Source: Candidatus Gastranaerophilales bacterium (GTDB lineage: Bacteria > Cyanobacteriota > Vampirovibrionia > Gastranaerophilales > Gastranaerophilaceae). Taken from it: a stretch of 36,474 nt of DNA. Below the pieces are notes generated by a model that was given only the letters and a program-made list of their open reading frames with translations, had not been told where the DNA came from and did no database searches. The DNA lies in NCBI GenBank assembly GCA_944323435.1, contig CALUSN010000004.1, positions 1 to 36,474 on the forward strand, read 5' to 3'. The translations under genes were made by a program, and so were the position numbers. Below are positions 15,293-23,759 of the stretch, piece after piece (position 1 is the stretch's first letter; each line of letters opens with the position of its first letter).

Positions 15293-16162
15293 ATGAAGAA
15301 ATGTGCTTTATTAATATTATTATTAACTATTATTCATAATACTGTTTTTGCTTCTCCTTCCGTCTATAAAGAAGATGATTTGTTCGGACTGAAAAACGAA
15401 ACGGGGAATATAATAATTGAAGCAAAATACCGCAAGCTGATACGGCTGGGCGAATCCGGCTGGATATTTCAGGAGGGCAGCAAATTCGGTATAATAAGTG
15501 ATGACGGACAAATTTTAGTAGAACCAAAATATTCAAGAGCCGAACGGGTTTTGGGTAAATTTGCAAAATTAACCCGCGGCAGCAAATGCGGTCTTTTTGA
15601 TGAAAAAGGATTTGAAGTTCTGCCGGTCGAATATTCTTCTATTGATTTGCTTTTCGGCGGCATGTTTCTTACATGTAAAAATTACAAATACGGCGTTACA
15701 GACTTAAACGGACAGCTTATTTTAGATAATCGTTTTGATGATATTTACATGCCAAAACCAAATGTAATGATAATAGTATATAATGGTCAACAATATCAAA
15801 TAGAAGGTATTAACGGCAAAGAAATGACGCTTCCTAATAACCTGTATTCAATAAACGATAGCTCAAACTTTACGATAACGGAACTTGTTACAAAACCAGG
15901 AGTTACCACCGGGTACTATAGTGTTACCGCAACAAATTATTTTTTAAAACTCTTTTCCTCTATATCTCCTGCTTATGAAGATACAATCGATGAGTTAATG
16001 TTTTGGCAGGGTGCAGATGCGGCAGGTGTGATTATGAAGTTTACCTGGCTTCCAAAATTCCCTTTTGTTTATGCTAAAAACTATTACAAAAATCTGACTG
16101 CGCCTAACAACGGGCCTTTAAGTAAAGTAAAAACAGACCTGAAAAAACAACTCAGCGAATAA
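15293..16162 (+). CDS. Secreted WG (KWG)-repeat protein
   Basis: The protein has 289 residues from the ATG at 15293. The frame opens earlier with a TTG, but the ATG starts exactly at a signal peptide (MKKCALLILLLTIIHNTVFA, cleaved near SPS). After the signal come three to four WG repeats, each a short strand with KFGI/KCGL/KYGV, then a D..G turn, then a second strand (ISDDGQILVEPKYS, FDEKGFEVLPVEYS, TDLNGQLILDNRFD). The C-terminal ~100 residues are unrelated and unrecognised. WG repeats form beta-rich binding surfaces, so the protein probably acts in the periplasm or at the surface. It converges with the next gene, with two bases between the stops. Confidence 0.85.
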   Translation: MKKCALLILLLTIIHNTVFASPSVYKEDDLFGLKNETGNIIIEAKYRKLIRLGESGWIFQEGSKFGIISDDGQILVEPKYSRAERVLGKFAKLTRGSKCGLFDEKGFEVLPVEYSSIDLLFGGMFLTCKNYKYGVTDLNGQLILDNRFDDIYMPKPNVMIIVYNGQQYQIEGINGKEMTLPNNLYSINDSSNFTITELVTKPGVTTGYYSVTATNYFLKLFSSISPAYEDTIDELMFWQGADAAGVIMKFTWLPKFPFVYAKNYYKNLTAPNNGPLSKVKTDLKKQLSE

Positions 16163-16164
16163 TT

Positions 16165-16653
16165 TTATTCTTTTAAAACACTTTCTCCGGATAACTTTTC
16201 TCCGCTTATAATATATCTGGCAGTTTCGGTTTTCATCAAATGGTTATCTACCAGTGAAAATGATTCCAGACTCAATGTATTGATTCCGCTAAAATTGTTA
16301 TCTGAAAGTCTTATCGTAATTATATCAGTTAACATTTTATTGTCGTACGGAGCCTTCTTTGAAAATACAATCACATTACCCTCAACAGATTTTAAAGAAA
16401 CTTCGGCATTTGCGCCGCTAAACGGATTTGAAAGAGTTATCTTATCACCGACTCTCGATAAAGTCCAAAAATCTATGCTTTGCGGTTTAAAAGTTCCAAA
16501 ACTATTTGTATCATCAAGTTTTGCCGTAACTCTCCAGCTTCCAAAAAATGCTTTTGGAACATCATTTACTGAAACTCCGGCTTTAAATTTATACTCTTCT
16601 GCAGTAACCACAGAACTAAATAATAAGATAATAATTAAAAAAATTTTTTTCAT
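16165..16653 (-). CDS. Secreted beta-rich hypothetical protein (162 aa)
   Basis: The protein has an N-terminal signal peptide (MKKIFLIIILLFSSVVTAEE, cleavage near the second Ala) and about 140 residues of alternating strands, including FFGSWRVTAKLDDTN and ISGEKLSGESV. The layout resembles small lipocalin- or barrel-like periplasmic proteins, but I recognise no family and there is no lipobox. The ATG has no Shine-Dalgarno. TATAAT lies 7 nt upstream, so the mRNA is probably leaderless. It diverges from the histidine kinase gene across a 79-bp gap with back-to-back promoters. Confidence 0.78.
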   Translation of the reverse strand: MKKIFLIIILLFSSVVTAEEYKFKAGVSVNDVPKAFFGSWRVTAKLDDTNSFGTFKPQSIDFWTLSRVGDKITLSNPFSGANAEVSLKSVEGNVIVFSKKAPYDNKMLTDIITIRLSDNNFSGINTLSLESFSLVDNHLMKTETARYIISGEKLSGESVLKE

Positions 16654-16660
16654 ATAATAT

Positions 16661-16666
16661 ATTATA
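16661..16666 (-). promoter_or_regulatory. -10 box (TATAAT) of the 16165-16653 gene, leaderless configuration
   Basis: The minus-strand TATAAT is followed by 7 nt and the ATG at 16653. No Shine-Dalgarno is present. A possible -35 is TGTGAC (16684-16689), 17 bp upstream. Confidence 0.5.
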
Positions 16667-16720
16667 ACAATTTTTTACCAAATGTCACATAGTTCACTGT
16701 TTATATTTGCGAATCTATTA

Positions 16721-16726
16721 TATAAT
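16721..16726 (+). promoter_or_regulatory. -10 box (TATAAT) of the histidine kinase gene, leaderless configuration
   Basis: TATAAT is followed by six bases (ATTGTT) and the ATG at 16733. No Shine-Dalgarno is present. The arrangement is almost the same as that of uvrB. Confidence 0.6.
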
Positions 16727-16732
16727 ATTGTT

Positions 16733-18382
16733 ATGGGGAAATTTGATTTATTTAACAAATTTAACAGCGCTGTAATCGTCATCAATTCTGCAAGGGAAAC
16801 TGTTTTCAGAAATAATGTTTTTAAAAGAGTTTTTCCTGATTTTAAAACACTGGAAAAATTCTCTCACAAACTGAATTATAATGTATGTGCTCTTGTAAGT
16901 AATGACGTAACAGTACATTCCCCGATTAATCAGGCCATAAATTCAAAAGAAGATTTTTCAGCATTTATTACTTACCAAACTTCAAACAATGATTTATATT
17001 ATTATGATATGAATGCCACTAAAAAAGGGGCGTACAATATTATCGTGTTTACGGATGTTACGGCAAAAGAAGAGCTGGAAAATATTGGCAAAAGAAATCA
17101 AAATCTTCAGAAAAAAATATCACTGCTGGAATCAGACAATAAAAATTTATCAAAGATAAAACTTCAGGCGCAGTCGCAGGCAATGAAACTTCTGCTGCTT
17201 AACAATATATCTAATATTATAAGAGAATCCATTGATACATCTGTTATTCTAAATTCTGCTCTGGAAGAGATTGCTCAAATGTTCGGCGCATTCAGGGCTT
17301 ATTATGCATTAGCTTTAGGCGGAAATAAATTTAAAATTGCGGAATCACTTGAGAGAAAAGACATAAATACAGAGATTTCTTTTGATAAAGATGTAAACGA
17401 CTGTATTAAAAAGAATAAAGTTTCCTGTTCAACTTGTATGAAAGAATACAAAGAGGCAAAACCTTTCAGAGAAATCGTTCAGAGAGTTATTCTTCCTATT
17501 TATCATCTAAACAAACTTCTTGGAATAATTGTACTTTCGACAAAACAAAAAACAAAACTTGATGACACGCTGGAAGTCTTAAACGGAGTTTCTTCCCAGC
17601 TTGGAAACGCAATTATTCAGGCTGAGTTGTACAAAAAAAATGAACAGATGGTTAAAGATTTAACAAAAACTTTAAAAGAATTAAAAGACACCCAGTTAAA
17701 ACTAATTAATTCCGAAAAGATGGCGTCTTTAGGTCAGCTTGTTGCAGGAGTTGCGCATGAAATTAACACTCCGGTTGCTTCAATAAAATCTAATAATGAG
17801 ATTACAAAAAAACTTATTTCTAAAATTAAAGATGCTGAAATTTTAAATCTTTTAAAAGAAATAAATGAAATAGACGGAGAGGCAATTGACAGAATAAACC
17901 GCCTTGTTGTTTCTTTAAGAAAATTTGTAAGGCTCGATGAGGCAGAATTGCAGGAAGCTGATATTAATAAAGAAATCGATTTAACACTGGATTTAATCCG
18001 GCATGAGACAAAAAACAGAATTGAGATTGTAAAAAATTATTCAAAACTTCCGCCGGTCAAGTGTTATCCGAATATGCTGAATCAAGTGTTTATGAATATA
18101 CTTGTAAATGCAGTCCACGCAATAAAAGACAGAGGAACAATAACCATTGACACAAATTACAAAAATGATAATTTATCAGTCAAAATTAAAGATACCGGAT
18201 GCGGAATAAAAGAGCCGGATAAAATTTTCTTTGCTGGATATACAACAAAAGGCGTCGGTGTCGGAACAGGCTTAGGGCTTGCAATTTCACAAAAAATTAT
18301 TGAAAAACATAAAGGAAAAATTTCTGTAAAAACAAAAATCAATGAGGGAAGCGAATTTACTATTACTATCCCGGGTAAGTAG
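16733..18382 (+). CDS. Soluble GAF-domain sensor histidine kinase, orphan
   Basis: The protein has 549 residues from the ATG at 16733. An upstream in-frame ATG exists, but the -10 box lies inside that extension. The N-terminal ~115 residues look PAS-like, followed by a coiled coil (116-155) and a GAF-like domain (about 160-300) containing C232-x2-C235. A second coiled coil leads to a HisKA-type dimerisation helix with phospho-acceptor H342 (VAGVAHEINTP). The ATPase domain has the N box MNILVNA (N455), G1 DTGCGI, F box FFAGYTTK and G2 GTGLGL. There are no membrane helices, so it senses a cytoplasmic signal. No response regulator gene is adjacent. Confidence 0.9.
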   Translation: MGKFDLFNKFNSAVIVINSARETVFRNNVFKRVFPDFKTLEKFSHKLNYNVCALVSNDVTVHSPINQAINSKEDFSAFITYQTSNNDLYYYDMNATKKGAYNIIVFTDVTAKEELENIGKRNQNLQKKISLLESDNKNLSKIKLQAQSQAMKLLLLNNISNIIRESIDTSVILNSALEEIAQMFGAFRAYYALALGGNKFKIAESLERKDINTEISFDKDVNDCIKKNKVSCSTCMKEYKEAKPFREIVQRVILPIYHLNKLLGIIVLSTKQKTKLDDTLEVLNGVSSQLGNAIIQAELYKKNEQMVKDLTKTLKELKDTQLKLINSEKMASLGQLVAGVAHEINTPVASIKSNNEITKKLISKIKDAEILNLLKEINEIDGEAIDRINRLVVSLRKFVRLDEAELQEADINKEIDLTLDLIRHETKNRIEIVKNYSKLPPVKCYPNMLNQVFMNILVNAVHAIKDRGTITIDTNYKNDNLSVKIKDTGCGIKEPDKIFFAGYTTKGVGVGTGLGLAISQKIIEKHKGKISVKTKINEGSEFTITIPGK

Positions 18383-18510
18383 GAAATTTAAAGTTTTGTA
18401 AACCGCCGTATTCTTGATTATTATTAAATTATAAGAATATACTAATTATAATAATAATTAATTTTTGTAAAAATATCTGGCAGGCTAGTTAAAAAAATGT
18501 CAAAATATGT

Positions 18511-18580
18511 TATATTAATACTACCGAGATTAAGTGTAAATTTTACCCTAATTCAAAAGGGAATGTAACAAAAAATTTAC
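18511..18580 (+). promoter_or_regulatory. Promoter and nested inverted repeats in the HEAT gene leader
   Basis: An extended -10 (TG-T-TATATT, box at 18511-18516) predicts a transcript start near 18523 and a leader of about 150 nt. In it, GTAAATTTT (18536-18544) pairs with AAAATTTAC (18572-18580), enclosing CCCT (18546-18549) with AGGG (18558-18561). This is a foldable 45-nt element well upstream of the ribosome binding site. I recognise no riboswitch class. Confidence 0.4.
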
Positions 18581-18674
18581 AAAATAAATAGATAAAGGCA
18601 ATTTTTATAAATAAGAAAACTTTATATTACTGTGTAGAAGTTAAAAATATGTTTACATATTGGAGGTAACGTGT

Positions 18675-19532
18675 ATGGCAATTACAGTAAACAGCAAAAA
18701 AAAGCAGGTTAAGAAAACTTTTCAGGAATTAATTAATGATTTAATGACATCAAGTTCTGAAAAAGTTAGATATAATGCTGCCCGTGTTCTTGGAGAAATG
18801 GGCGATTCAAAAGCTGTTGAACCGTTAATTGAAGTTTTGAAGAATGATAAAAACGGTTCTGTTCGTTTATATGCCGCTCGTGCATTGGGCGAATTGGGTG
18901 ATTCTAAAGCCACTGAACATTTGATTGAATCTTTAAGAGAAGATCGTAACGTTGACGTAAGAGTTCGTGCAGCACGTGCACTCGGACGTCTCGGCGGAAA
19001 AATCGTAGTTGAACCTCTCGTAGAAGCTCTTAATGATGAAAATTCTCAGGTTTGTATAACTGCAACTGATGCTTTAATTGAAATCGGTGATGTTGCAACT
19101 GACGCATTAATGAAATCTTTAGACCACGAAAAGGTTAATGTAAGATGTGATGCAACCCGTGCTCTGGGTGAAATCGGAAATAAAAAATGCGTTGATAAAA
19201 TTATCAACATGTTGTATGACGAATGGGTTAACGTAAGAATTTATGCAGTAACTTCTTTGGGTAAATTAAATGATAAAAAAGCTGTTCCTGCCTTGATTGA
19301 TGTTATGAAAAACCGTTCAGAAAATGATTTAGTCAGAGCCGGGGCTGCAGCAGCTCTGGGCGTTTTAAGAGACCAGAGAGCACTACTTCCTTTAAGAGAA
19401 TTGATTATGGAAGCAGAGGAACTCGGTGAATTAGAAGATACGGCTTTAAAATCTTTCAAAAAGATTATGGCAGCTAACTGGCAGGCAATCCCCGGTGCAA
19501 CACAGCAAAAGAAACCTGCTCAAACATTTTAA
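18675..19532 (+). CDS. HEAT-repeat protein, PBS-lyase type
   Basis: The protein has 285 residues from the ATG at 18675, set by GGAGG 8 nt upstream. After a basic 12-residue start, it is almost wholly made of about seven HEAT repeats of roughly 31 residues, with recurring VR..AARALGE.GD..A..PLIE (for example in VRYNAARVLGEMGDSKAVEP). This is the repeat type of phycobilisome lyases and cyanobacterial-style scaffold proteins. No lyase partner or phycobilin gene is here, so a protein-protein scaffold is more likely. The sequence is unusually regular and has a long leader and a strong terminator, consistent with good expression. Confidence 0.88.
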   Translation: MAITVNSKKKQVKKTFQELINDLMTSSSEKVRYNAARVLGEMGDSKAVEPLIEVLKNDKNGSVRLYAARALGELGDSKATEHLIESLREDRNVDVRVRAARALGRLGGKIVVEPLVEALNDENSQVCITATDALIEIGDVATDALMKSLDHEKVNVRCDATRALGEIGNKKCVDKIINMLYDEWVNVRIYAVTSLGKLNDKKAVPALIDVMKNRSENDLVRAGAAAALGVLRDQRALLPLRELIMEAEELGELEDTALKSFKKIMAANWQAIPGATQQKKPAQTF

Positions 19533-19544
19533 TCAAAAAAATAA

Positions 19545-19573
19545 AAAAGACCTTGATATAATCAAGGTCTTTT
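19545..19573 (+). terminator. Rho-independent terminator of the HEAT gene
   Basis: A perfect 13-bp stem (19545-19557 with 19561-19573) with a 3-nt loop carries an A-run before it and a T-run within its 3' side, 12 bases after the stop codon. Confidence 0.9.
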
Positions 19574-19597
19574 TGTTGCATGATGTCCAATCCCGTC

Positions 19598-19744
19598 AGT
19601 TAATAAATTTATTATTAACTCCAACTAATCTCTTATAAAAATAGCAATGTTTACTTATAGAAATTGCACTTTAATATGATATTAACTTTTGTAAACCTGA
19701 AATCCCTTGATTTTAAACGATAAGTATAATTAATCTCCAACTAA
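19598..19744. promoter_or_regulatory. Dyad and direct repeats upstream of the GAF/HD-GYP gene
   Basis: AGTTAATAA (19598-19606) and TTATTAACT (19612-19620) form a perfect 9-bp dyad with a 5-nt spacer. CTCCAACTAA occurs twice, at 19619-19628 and 19735-19744. TATAAT boxes lie at 19725-19730 and 19862-19867. The 309-bp gap between the terminator and the start at 19883 holds no ORF I believe, so it is probably a control region. Confidence 0.4.
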
Positions 19745-19882
19745 AGTATAAAATTTTAAAAAATTATTAAAGTTTTTGAAAAAAGTGCCGTTATATATAA
19801 TATTAGAAATGACAATTTGGATAAATCAGAGTGTATAAGGTTTAATGATTGTCTACAGAGCTATAATTTAGGAAGGAAAATT

Positions 19883-21247
19883 ATGACAGATAAAGAAGAA
19901 ATTGGTGCATCATTATTCAGCCGTTCAATAGACTTGATGGAAAATGATCCGCTTGAAGAAATTTTTGCATTAAATATTGGCGACTTTGTATCTGAATATT
20001 TAATTTCTGAAGAGCTTGCAAATAAAATCGGTAAAGATGTCAAGGATAAGACAACAAGACTTAAATCACAGCTTAAAGAACTAATATCAATATATTCTTT
20101 AGACAATACTCTTTGCGTCTTAGGGTTTAATTCCAGTGATGAGTATGTAGTTTATAACTCTATAGCTAAGACTCTGACTCAAATATTGGATGTTGATGCG
20201 TGTCATATTTATCTTACAAAAGAGTTTACAAAAGGATTAAATTTTGAGGATAAAGTTCTCGGTCTGGTTGGTTCTTCGGTTGATTTTGACGAGGACATTT
20301 ATGCAAAGAGACTCGGATACTCGCAAGATGATAAATCTATTATCGTAAAAGCTTTTAATACTTTAGAAAAAGTTCAGATTAAAGATGTTTCAAAAATTGA
20401 TAATTTTATTCCAAAATATGAATTAAAAGAATATGATGTAAAATCTCTTGCAGTTGTACCTATGCATAACAATGCGCATGTAGTAGGGGTAATTGTTATT
20501 GAAAATTATAAAGAAAAAATGATTAAACGCGCTTACATGAACTTGCTGGAAACTATAGGCCGACTATTTGGAACATCGATGCATCTTCAAAAAACAATTG
20601 AAGAAACCGAAAGTTTAATAAATGAAGATTCAATCTTTGCAGAAGAATTACAGCATAAAAGGGCAGAATTAACAGCTCTTATAGGAGATTTAGGAGCCAA
20701 CCAGCAGGCTTTTGTAGAAAAACTTGCAAAAGCGGTGGATGAAAAAGGGCAATACAAAGTTGCTCACTCTCAAAATACAGCAGACTTATCGAAAAGACTT
20801 TGTAAACAGCTTGGTTTGAATGAAAAAACAACAGATTTGGTTTATTATGCCGGCTTACTGCAGAATATCGGTAAAATCACGCTTCCTGAATCTTTATTTG
20901 CAAATAAAGGGAAATTATCAAAAGAAGAGTGGGATAAACTTCAAAACCATCCAAATGTCGGAGTAAATCTTTTAATGAATATAAATTTCTTATCAGAAGT
21001 TATTCCATATATTCATTACCATAAAGAACGCTGGGATGGCGGCGGTGAACCAGAAGGATTGAAAGGCAATTCTATACCTTTCGGGTCAAGAATTATAGCG
21101 GTTGCTGATGCATATACCGCAATGACATCTGACAGATCTTATCGAATGGCAATGTCTAAAGAACAGGCGCTTGAAATAATAAAAGATGAAGCCGGCTCAA
21201 AATGGGATCCGGTTGTTGTAAATGCGCTATTTGAAGTAGTTAATTAA
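19883..21247 (+). CDS. GAF plus degenerate HD-GYP domain protein
   Basis: The protein has 454 residues from the ATG at 19883, chosen for GGAAGG 6 nt upstream; the frame opens 22 codons earlier without one. A helical N-terminus (1-75) is followed by a GAF-like domain (about 80-235), a coiled linker and an HD-GYP domain (about 275-454). Family motifs are clear (NKGKLSKEEW, NHPNVG, KERWDG, EGLKG, IPFGSRIIAVADAY) but the defining HD metal dyad is Q327-N328, the paired histidine is H380-K381, and the GYP is GEP (388-390). H295, H356 and D409 remain. Cyclic-di-GMP hydrolysis is therefore doubtful, and a binding or signalling pseudoenzyme is more likely. Confidence 0.87.
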   Translation: MTDKEEIGASLFSRSIDLMENDPLEEIFALNIGDFVSEYLISEELANKIGKDVKDKTTRLKSQLKELISIYSLDNTLCVLGFNSSDEYVVYNSIAKTLTQILDVDACHIYLTKEFTKGLNFEDKVLGLVGSSVDFDEDIYAKRLGYSQDDKSIIVKAFNTLEKVQIKDVSKIDNFIPKYELKEYDVKSLAVVPMHNNAHVVGVIVIENYKEKMIKRAYMNLLETIGRLFGTSMHLQKTIEETESLINEDSIFAEELQHKRAELTALIGDLGANQQAFVEKLAKAVDEKGQYKVAHSQNTADLSKRLCKQLGLNEKTTDLVYYAGLLQNIGKITLPESLFANKGKLSKEEWDKLQNHPNVGVNLLMNINFLSEVIPYIHYHKERWDGGGEPEGLKGNSIPFGSRIIAVADAYTAMTSDRSYRMAMSKEQALEIIKDEAGSKWDPVVVNALFEVVN

Positions 21248-21252
21248 AATAT

Positions 21253-21278
21253 CAGGCGGGAATTTATCCCGCCTGTTT
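21253..21278 (+). terminator. Rho-independent terminator of the GAF/HD-GYP gene
   Basis: CAGGCGGG (21253-21260) pairs with CCCGCCTG (21268-21275) across a 7-nt loop and is followed by TTT. It lies five bases after the stop. Confidence 0.85.
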
Positions 21279-21343
21279 AGTAATGCACTCATTGATTTTT
21301 TTATACTTTTACCTTACTTTATTGTAGGGAGGAAGAGAGTTTG

Positions 21344-22243
21344 ATGAGAAGGCGCACAATAGGAACAATTAATGGTATTTCTGCTGCTGCAAGTTACGGG
21401 CTTAATCCGCTTTTTGCACTGCCTTTATTTACTAGAGGAATGGAAGTTAACTCTGTTCTGTTTTACAGATATGCATTTGCAGTACTTTTGTACGGTTTTT
21501 GGATAAAATTCCATAAAAAAATATCCTTAAAAATTCACAGAGGAGATATATTACCAGTATTTGCACTCGCTCTTTTATTTTCCTTTTCATCTTTGACACT
21601 TTTTGATGCATTTAATTATATAGCACCAGGTGTTGCTTGCACAATTCTTTTTATTTATCCGATACTTGTCGCGCTTATGATGACAATATTTTTTAAAGAA
21701 AAAATGTCAAAAACAGTTATTACATCAATTGCATTAACTTTTACAGGAATTTATCTTCTTTACAACGGAAAGCCGGATGAAACATTGAATACACACGGCG
21801 TAGTAATGGTAATTGCTTCCGCCTTTTTATACGCGGTTTATATTGTCGGAGTCAAGACAAACAAAAGAATTAAAAATATAAATAGTGCAAAATTAAGTTT
21901 TTATATAATGCTTTTCGGACTTATAGTATATATTTATAATTTAAATTTTTGTACAAACCTTCAAATTCCTTCGACGCCTTTCATGTGGATATGTTTAATT
22001 TGTCTTGCTGTATTTCCTACAATAATTTCACTGGAAACCCTTACGGTTGCAATAAAATTAATCGGCTCGACAACAACTGCAATACTGGGCGCACTCGAAC
22101 CTTTAACAGCATTACTGGTAGGAATGCTGTTCTTTAATGAACATATGACGACAAAAACTGCAACAGGTATATTTTTAATACTTTCCGGCGTGCTTTTGAT
22201 AATTTCTAAGGATAAATTATCACACCGGCCACATAAAGAATAA
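21344..22243 (+). CDS. EamA-family (DMT superfamily) permease
   Basis: The protein has about 299 residues and ten predicted transmembrane helices in two EamA halves, each about 140 residues. The second half ends in the typical ALEPLTALLVGMLFFNE motif. Members export amino acids, nucleosides or other metabolites, and the substrate cannot be told from sequence. An upstream in-frame TTG (21341) is only one codon away. GGGAGG is 11 nt from the ATG and 8 nt from the TTG, so the TTG may be the true start. It converges with the TolC-type gene with three bases between stops, so transcripts overlap. Confidence 0.88.
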   Translation: MRRRTIGTINGISAAASYGLNPLFALPLFTRGMEVNSVLFYRYAFAVLLYGFWIKFHKKISLKIHRGDILPVFALALLFSFSSLTLFDAFNYIAPGVACTILFIYPILVALMMTIFFKEKMSKTVITSIALTFTGIYLLYNGKPDETLNTHGVVMVIASAFLYAVYIVGVKTNKRIKNINSAKLSFYIMLFGLIVYIYNLNFCTNLQIPSTPFMWICLICLAVFPTIISLETLTVAIKLIGSTTTAILGALEPLTALLVGMLFFNEHMTTKTATGIFLILSGVLLIISKDKLSHRPHKE

Positions 22244-22246
22244 ACT

Positions 22247-23758
22247 TTATAAATCAATATCCGATTCTTTAATCGGCGCACCGATTACCCTCTCAAGCTC
22301 CGCTGCATTTATGTTGTAATTTAAGAGGTTATTGTAATAATCTAATTGTGCATTTAAGTACGTATTTTCAGAATCCTTAAACTCAATAGCGTCGCCCAGT
22401 CCTACCTGATATCTTCTAAATGCCAGATACTGACGTTCTTTTGCCTGTTGGAGTGCAAGTTTTGCAACATCAAGGCTGTCGTGGGAGTTAAGAAGGTTAA
22501 TATATGCGCTCTTAACTTCCAGATAAACATTCTGTTTCTGCTGCTCATAATCAGCAACGGCTTTATTGTAAGTAGCTTTTGCTTCATCAACCTGTTTTTT
22601 GAGGAGCATTAAATTCATTGCAGTATAATTAAGCTGGACTCCAAACTGGTATCCGTAGTCGTTATTAATCTGCCTTCCGCCGTGGTCATATCCTGCAAAT
22701 CCGCTTATATCCGGAGTGAATGCCCGTTTTGCAGCTCTTACATTAAGTTCTGCCGCATCCATGGCTTTTTTTGCAGCCAGAAGCGCCGGACGGGATTCTT
22801 CTGCCGTTTTTAGAAGGTCAGGGAAGTTAACCTCATACTTTTTATTGTTTAATTTATCCTTTAAAATAACCCCTTCAAGCTCCGGAATGCCGACTGCATT
22901 TGCAAGTTCTACAGCTGCAACTTCCTGCGTATTTTTAGCTTTTATTAAGTTTACACGTGCATTTCCAAGGTTATATTCAGCAGTTGTAACATCAATTTTA
23001 GCTTTCTTCCCGATTTCATAATATGCTTTTGCCTGTTTCCATTGGAGTTCAAAGTCTTTAACCGTTTCTTCATAAACTTCTCTCTGAATTTTTGCAAAAA
23101 CCATATTGTAATAAGCGACTTTTACGTTATAAATAACTGTTTCAATGCTGGATTCCGCATCATATCTTGAAGCTTCCCAGTTTCTTTTTGCCGTATCTGC
23201 AATAGCTTTGGTTTTACCAAAATCAAATAAAAGCAGATTGGCAGAAAGAGTCGGAACATAAAACATATTGTACTTTTGCTGCATCATTCTGGACATGTTT
23301 GCAGGCATTGTGGACATAAGCATATCGTTTCTTGAGTAGCTTACTCCTGCGCCGAAGGTCGGGAAATAATTAGACCATGCCTGACCGATTCTTGTTTTAT
23401 AAATCTCGGCGTTGCTTATAGCTGACATAATTGTCGGGTGATGGGTGATTGCAAGCTTAATACAGTCACTCAAAGTTACTTCGCCGTTCATATCGGCGTA
23501 TTCAATCTGGCTGGTTATTGTAGGAAACTTTGTCTCATACATTCCCTTTGCTTCTTTAGAGGAATCTTTTCTGGCTTTTTCATTACTCTTGAACTTTTTC
23601 CATTCTCGTTTTTTGTTTACCTTTTGTTTTTCAGGTTTAACAATTTCTATTTTATCCGACTCTTTTACTTTTTCTTTTTTCGCGGATTTAGCAATAGCAG
23701 GAGCCGAAAGACTTGTTATTATCGAACATATGAGCAATGTATTTAAAATCTTCTTCAT
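22247..23758 (-). CDS. TolC-family outer membrane efflux channel
   Basis: The protein has 503 residues with a signal peptide (cleaved near APAIA-KS), then an unusually Lys/Glu-rich, low-complexity linker (about 25-70) and two OEP repeats (ITLSDCIKLA-type start at about 95, then the long helices and the second repeat from about 300). It is the outer membrane tunnel of the efflux complex encoded upstream. The ATG at 23758 lies one base after the RND stop, so translation is coupled. The charged linker between signal and barrel is longer than in E. coli TolC and may extend into the periplasm. Confidence 0.93.
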   Translation of the reverse strand: MKKILNTLLICSIITSLSAPAIAKSAKKEKVKESDKIEIVKPEKQKVNKKREWKKFKSNEKARKDSSKEAKGMYETKFPTITSQIEYADMNGEVTLSDCIKLAITHHPTIMSAISNAEIYKTRIGQAWSNYFPTFGAGVSYSRNDMLMSTMPANMSRMMQQKYNMFYVPTLSANLLLFDFGKTKAIADTAKRNWEASRYDAESSIETVIYNVKVAYYNMVFAKIQREVYEETVKDFELQWKQAKAYYEIGKKAKIDVTTAEYNLGNARVNLIKAKNTQEVAAVELANAVGIPELEGVILKDKLNNKKYEVNFPDLLKTAEESRPALLAAKKAMDAAELNVRAAKRAFTPDISGFAGYDHGGRQINNDYGYQFGVQLNYTAMNLMLLKKQVDEAKATYNKAVADYEQQKQNVYLEVKSAYINLLNSHDSLDVAKLALQQAKERQYLAFRRYQVGLGDAIEFKDSENTYLNAQLDYYNNLLNYNINAAELERVIGAPIKESDIDL

Positions 23759-23759
23759 T

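Noticed and set aside
16682-16732. 17-codon upstream extension of the histidine kinase
   Set aside because: It contains the TATAAT box, and the alternative ATG has no ribosome binding site.
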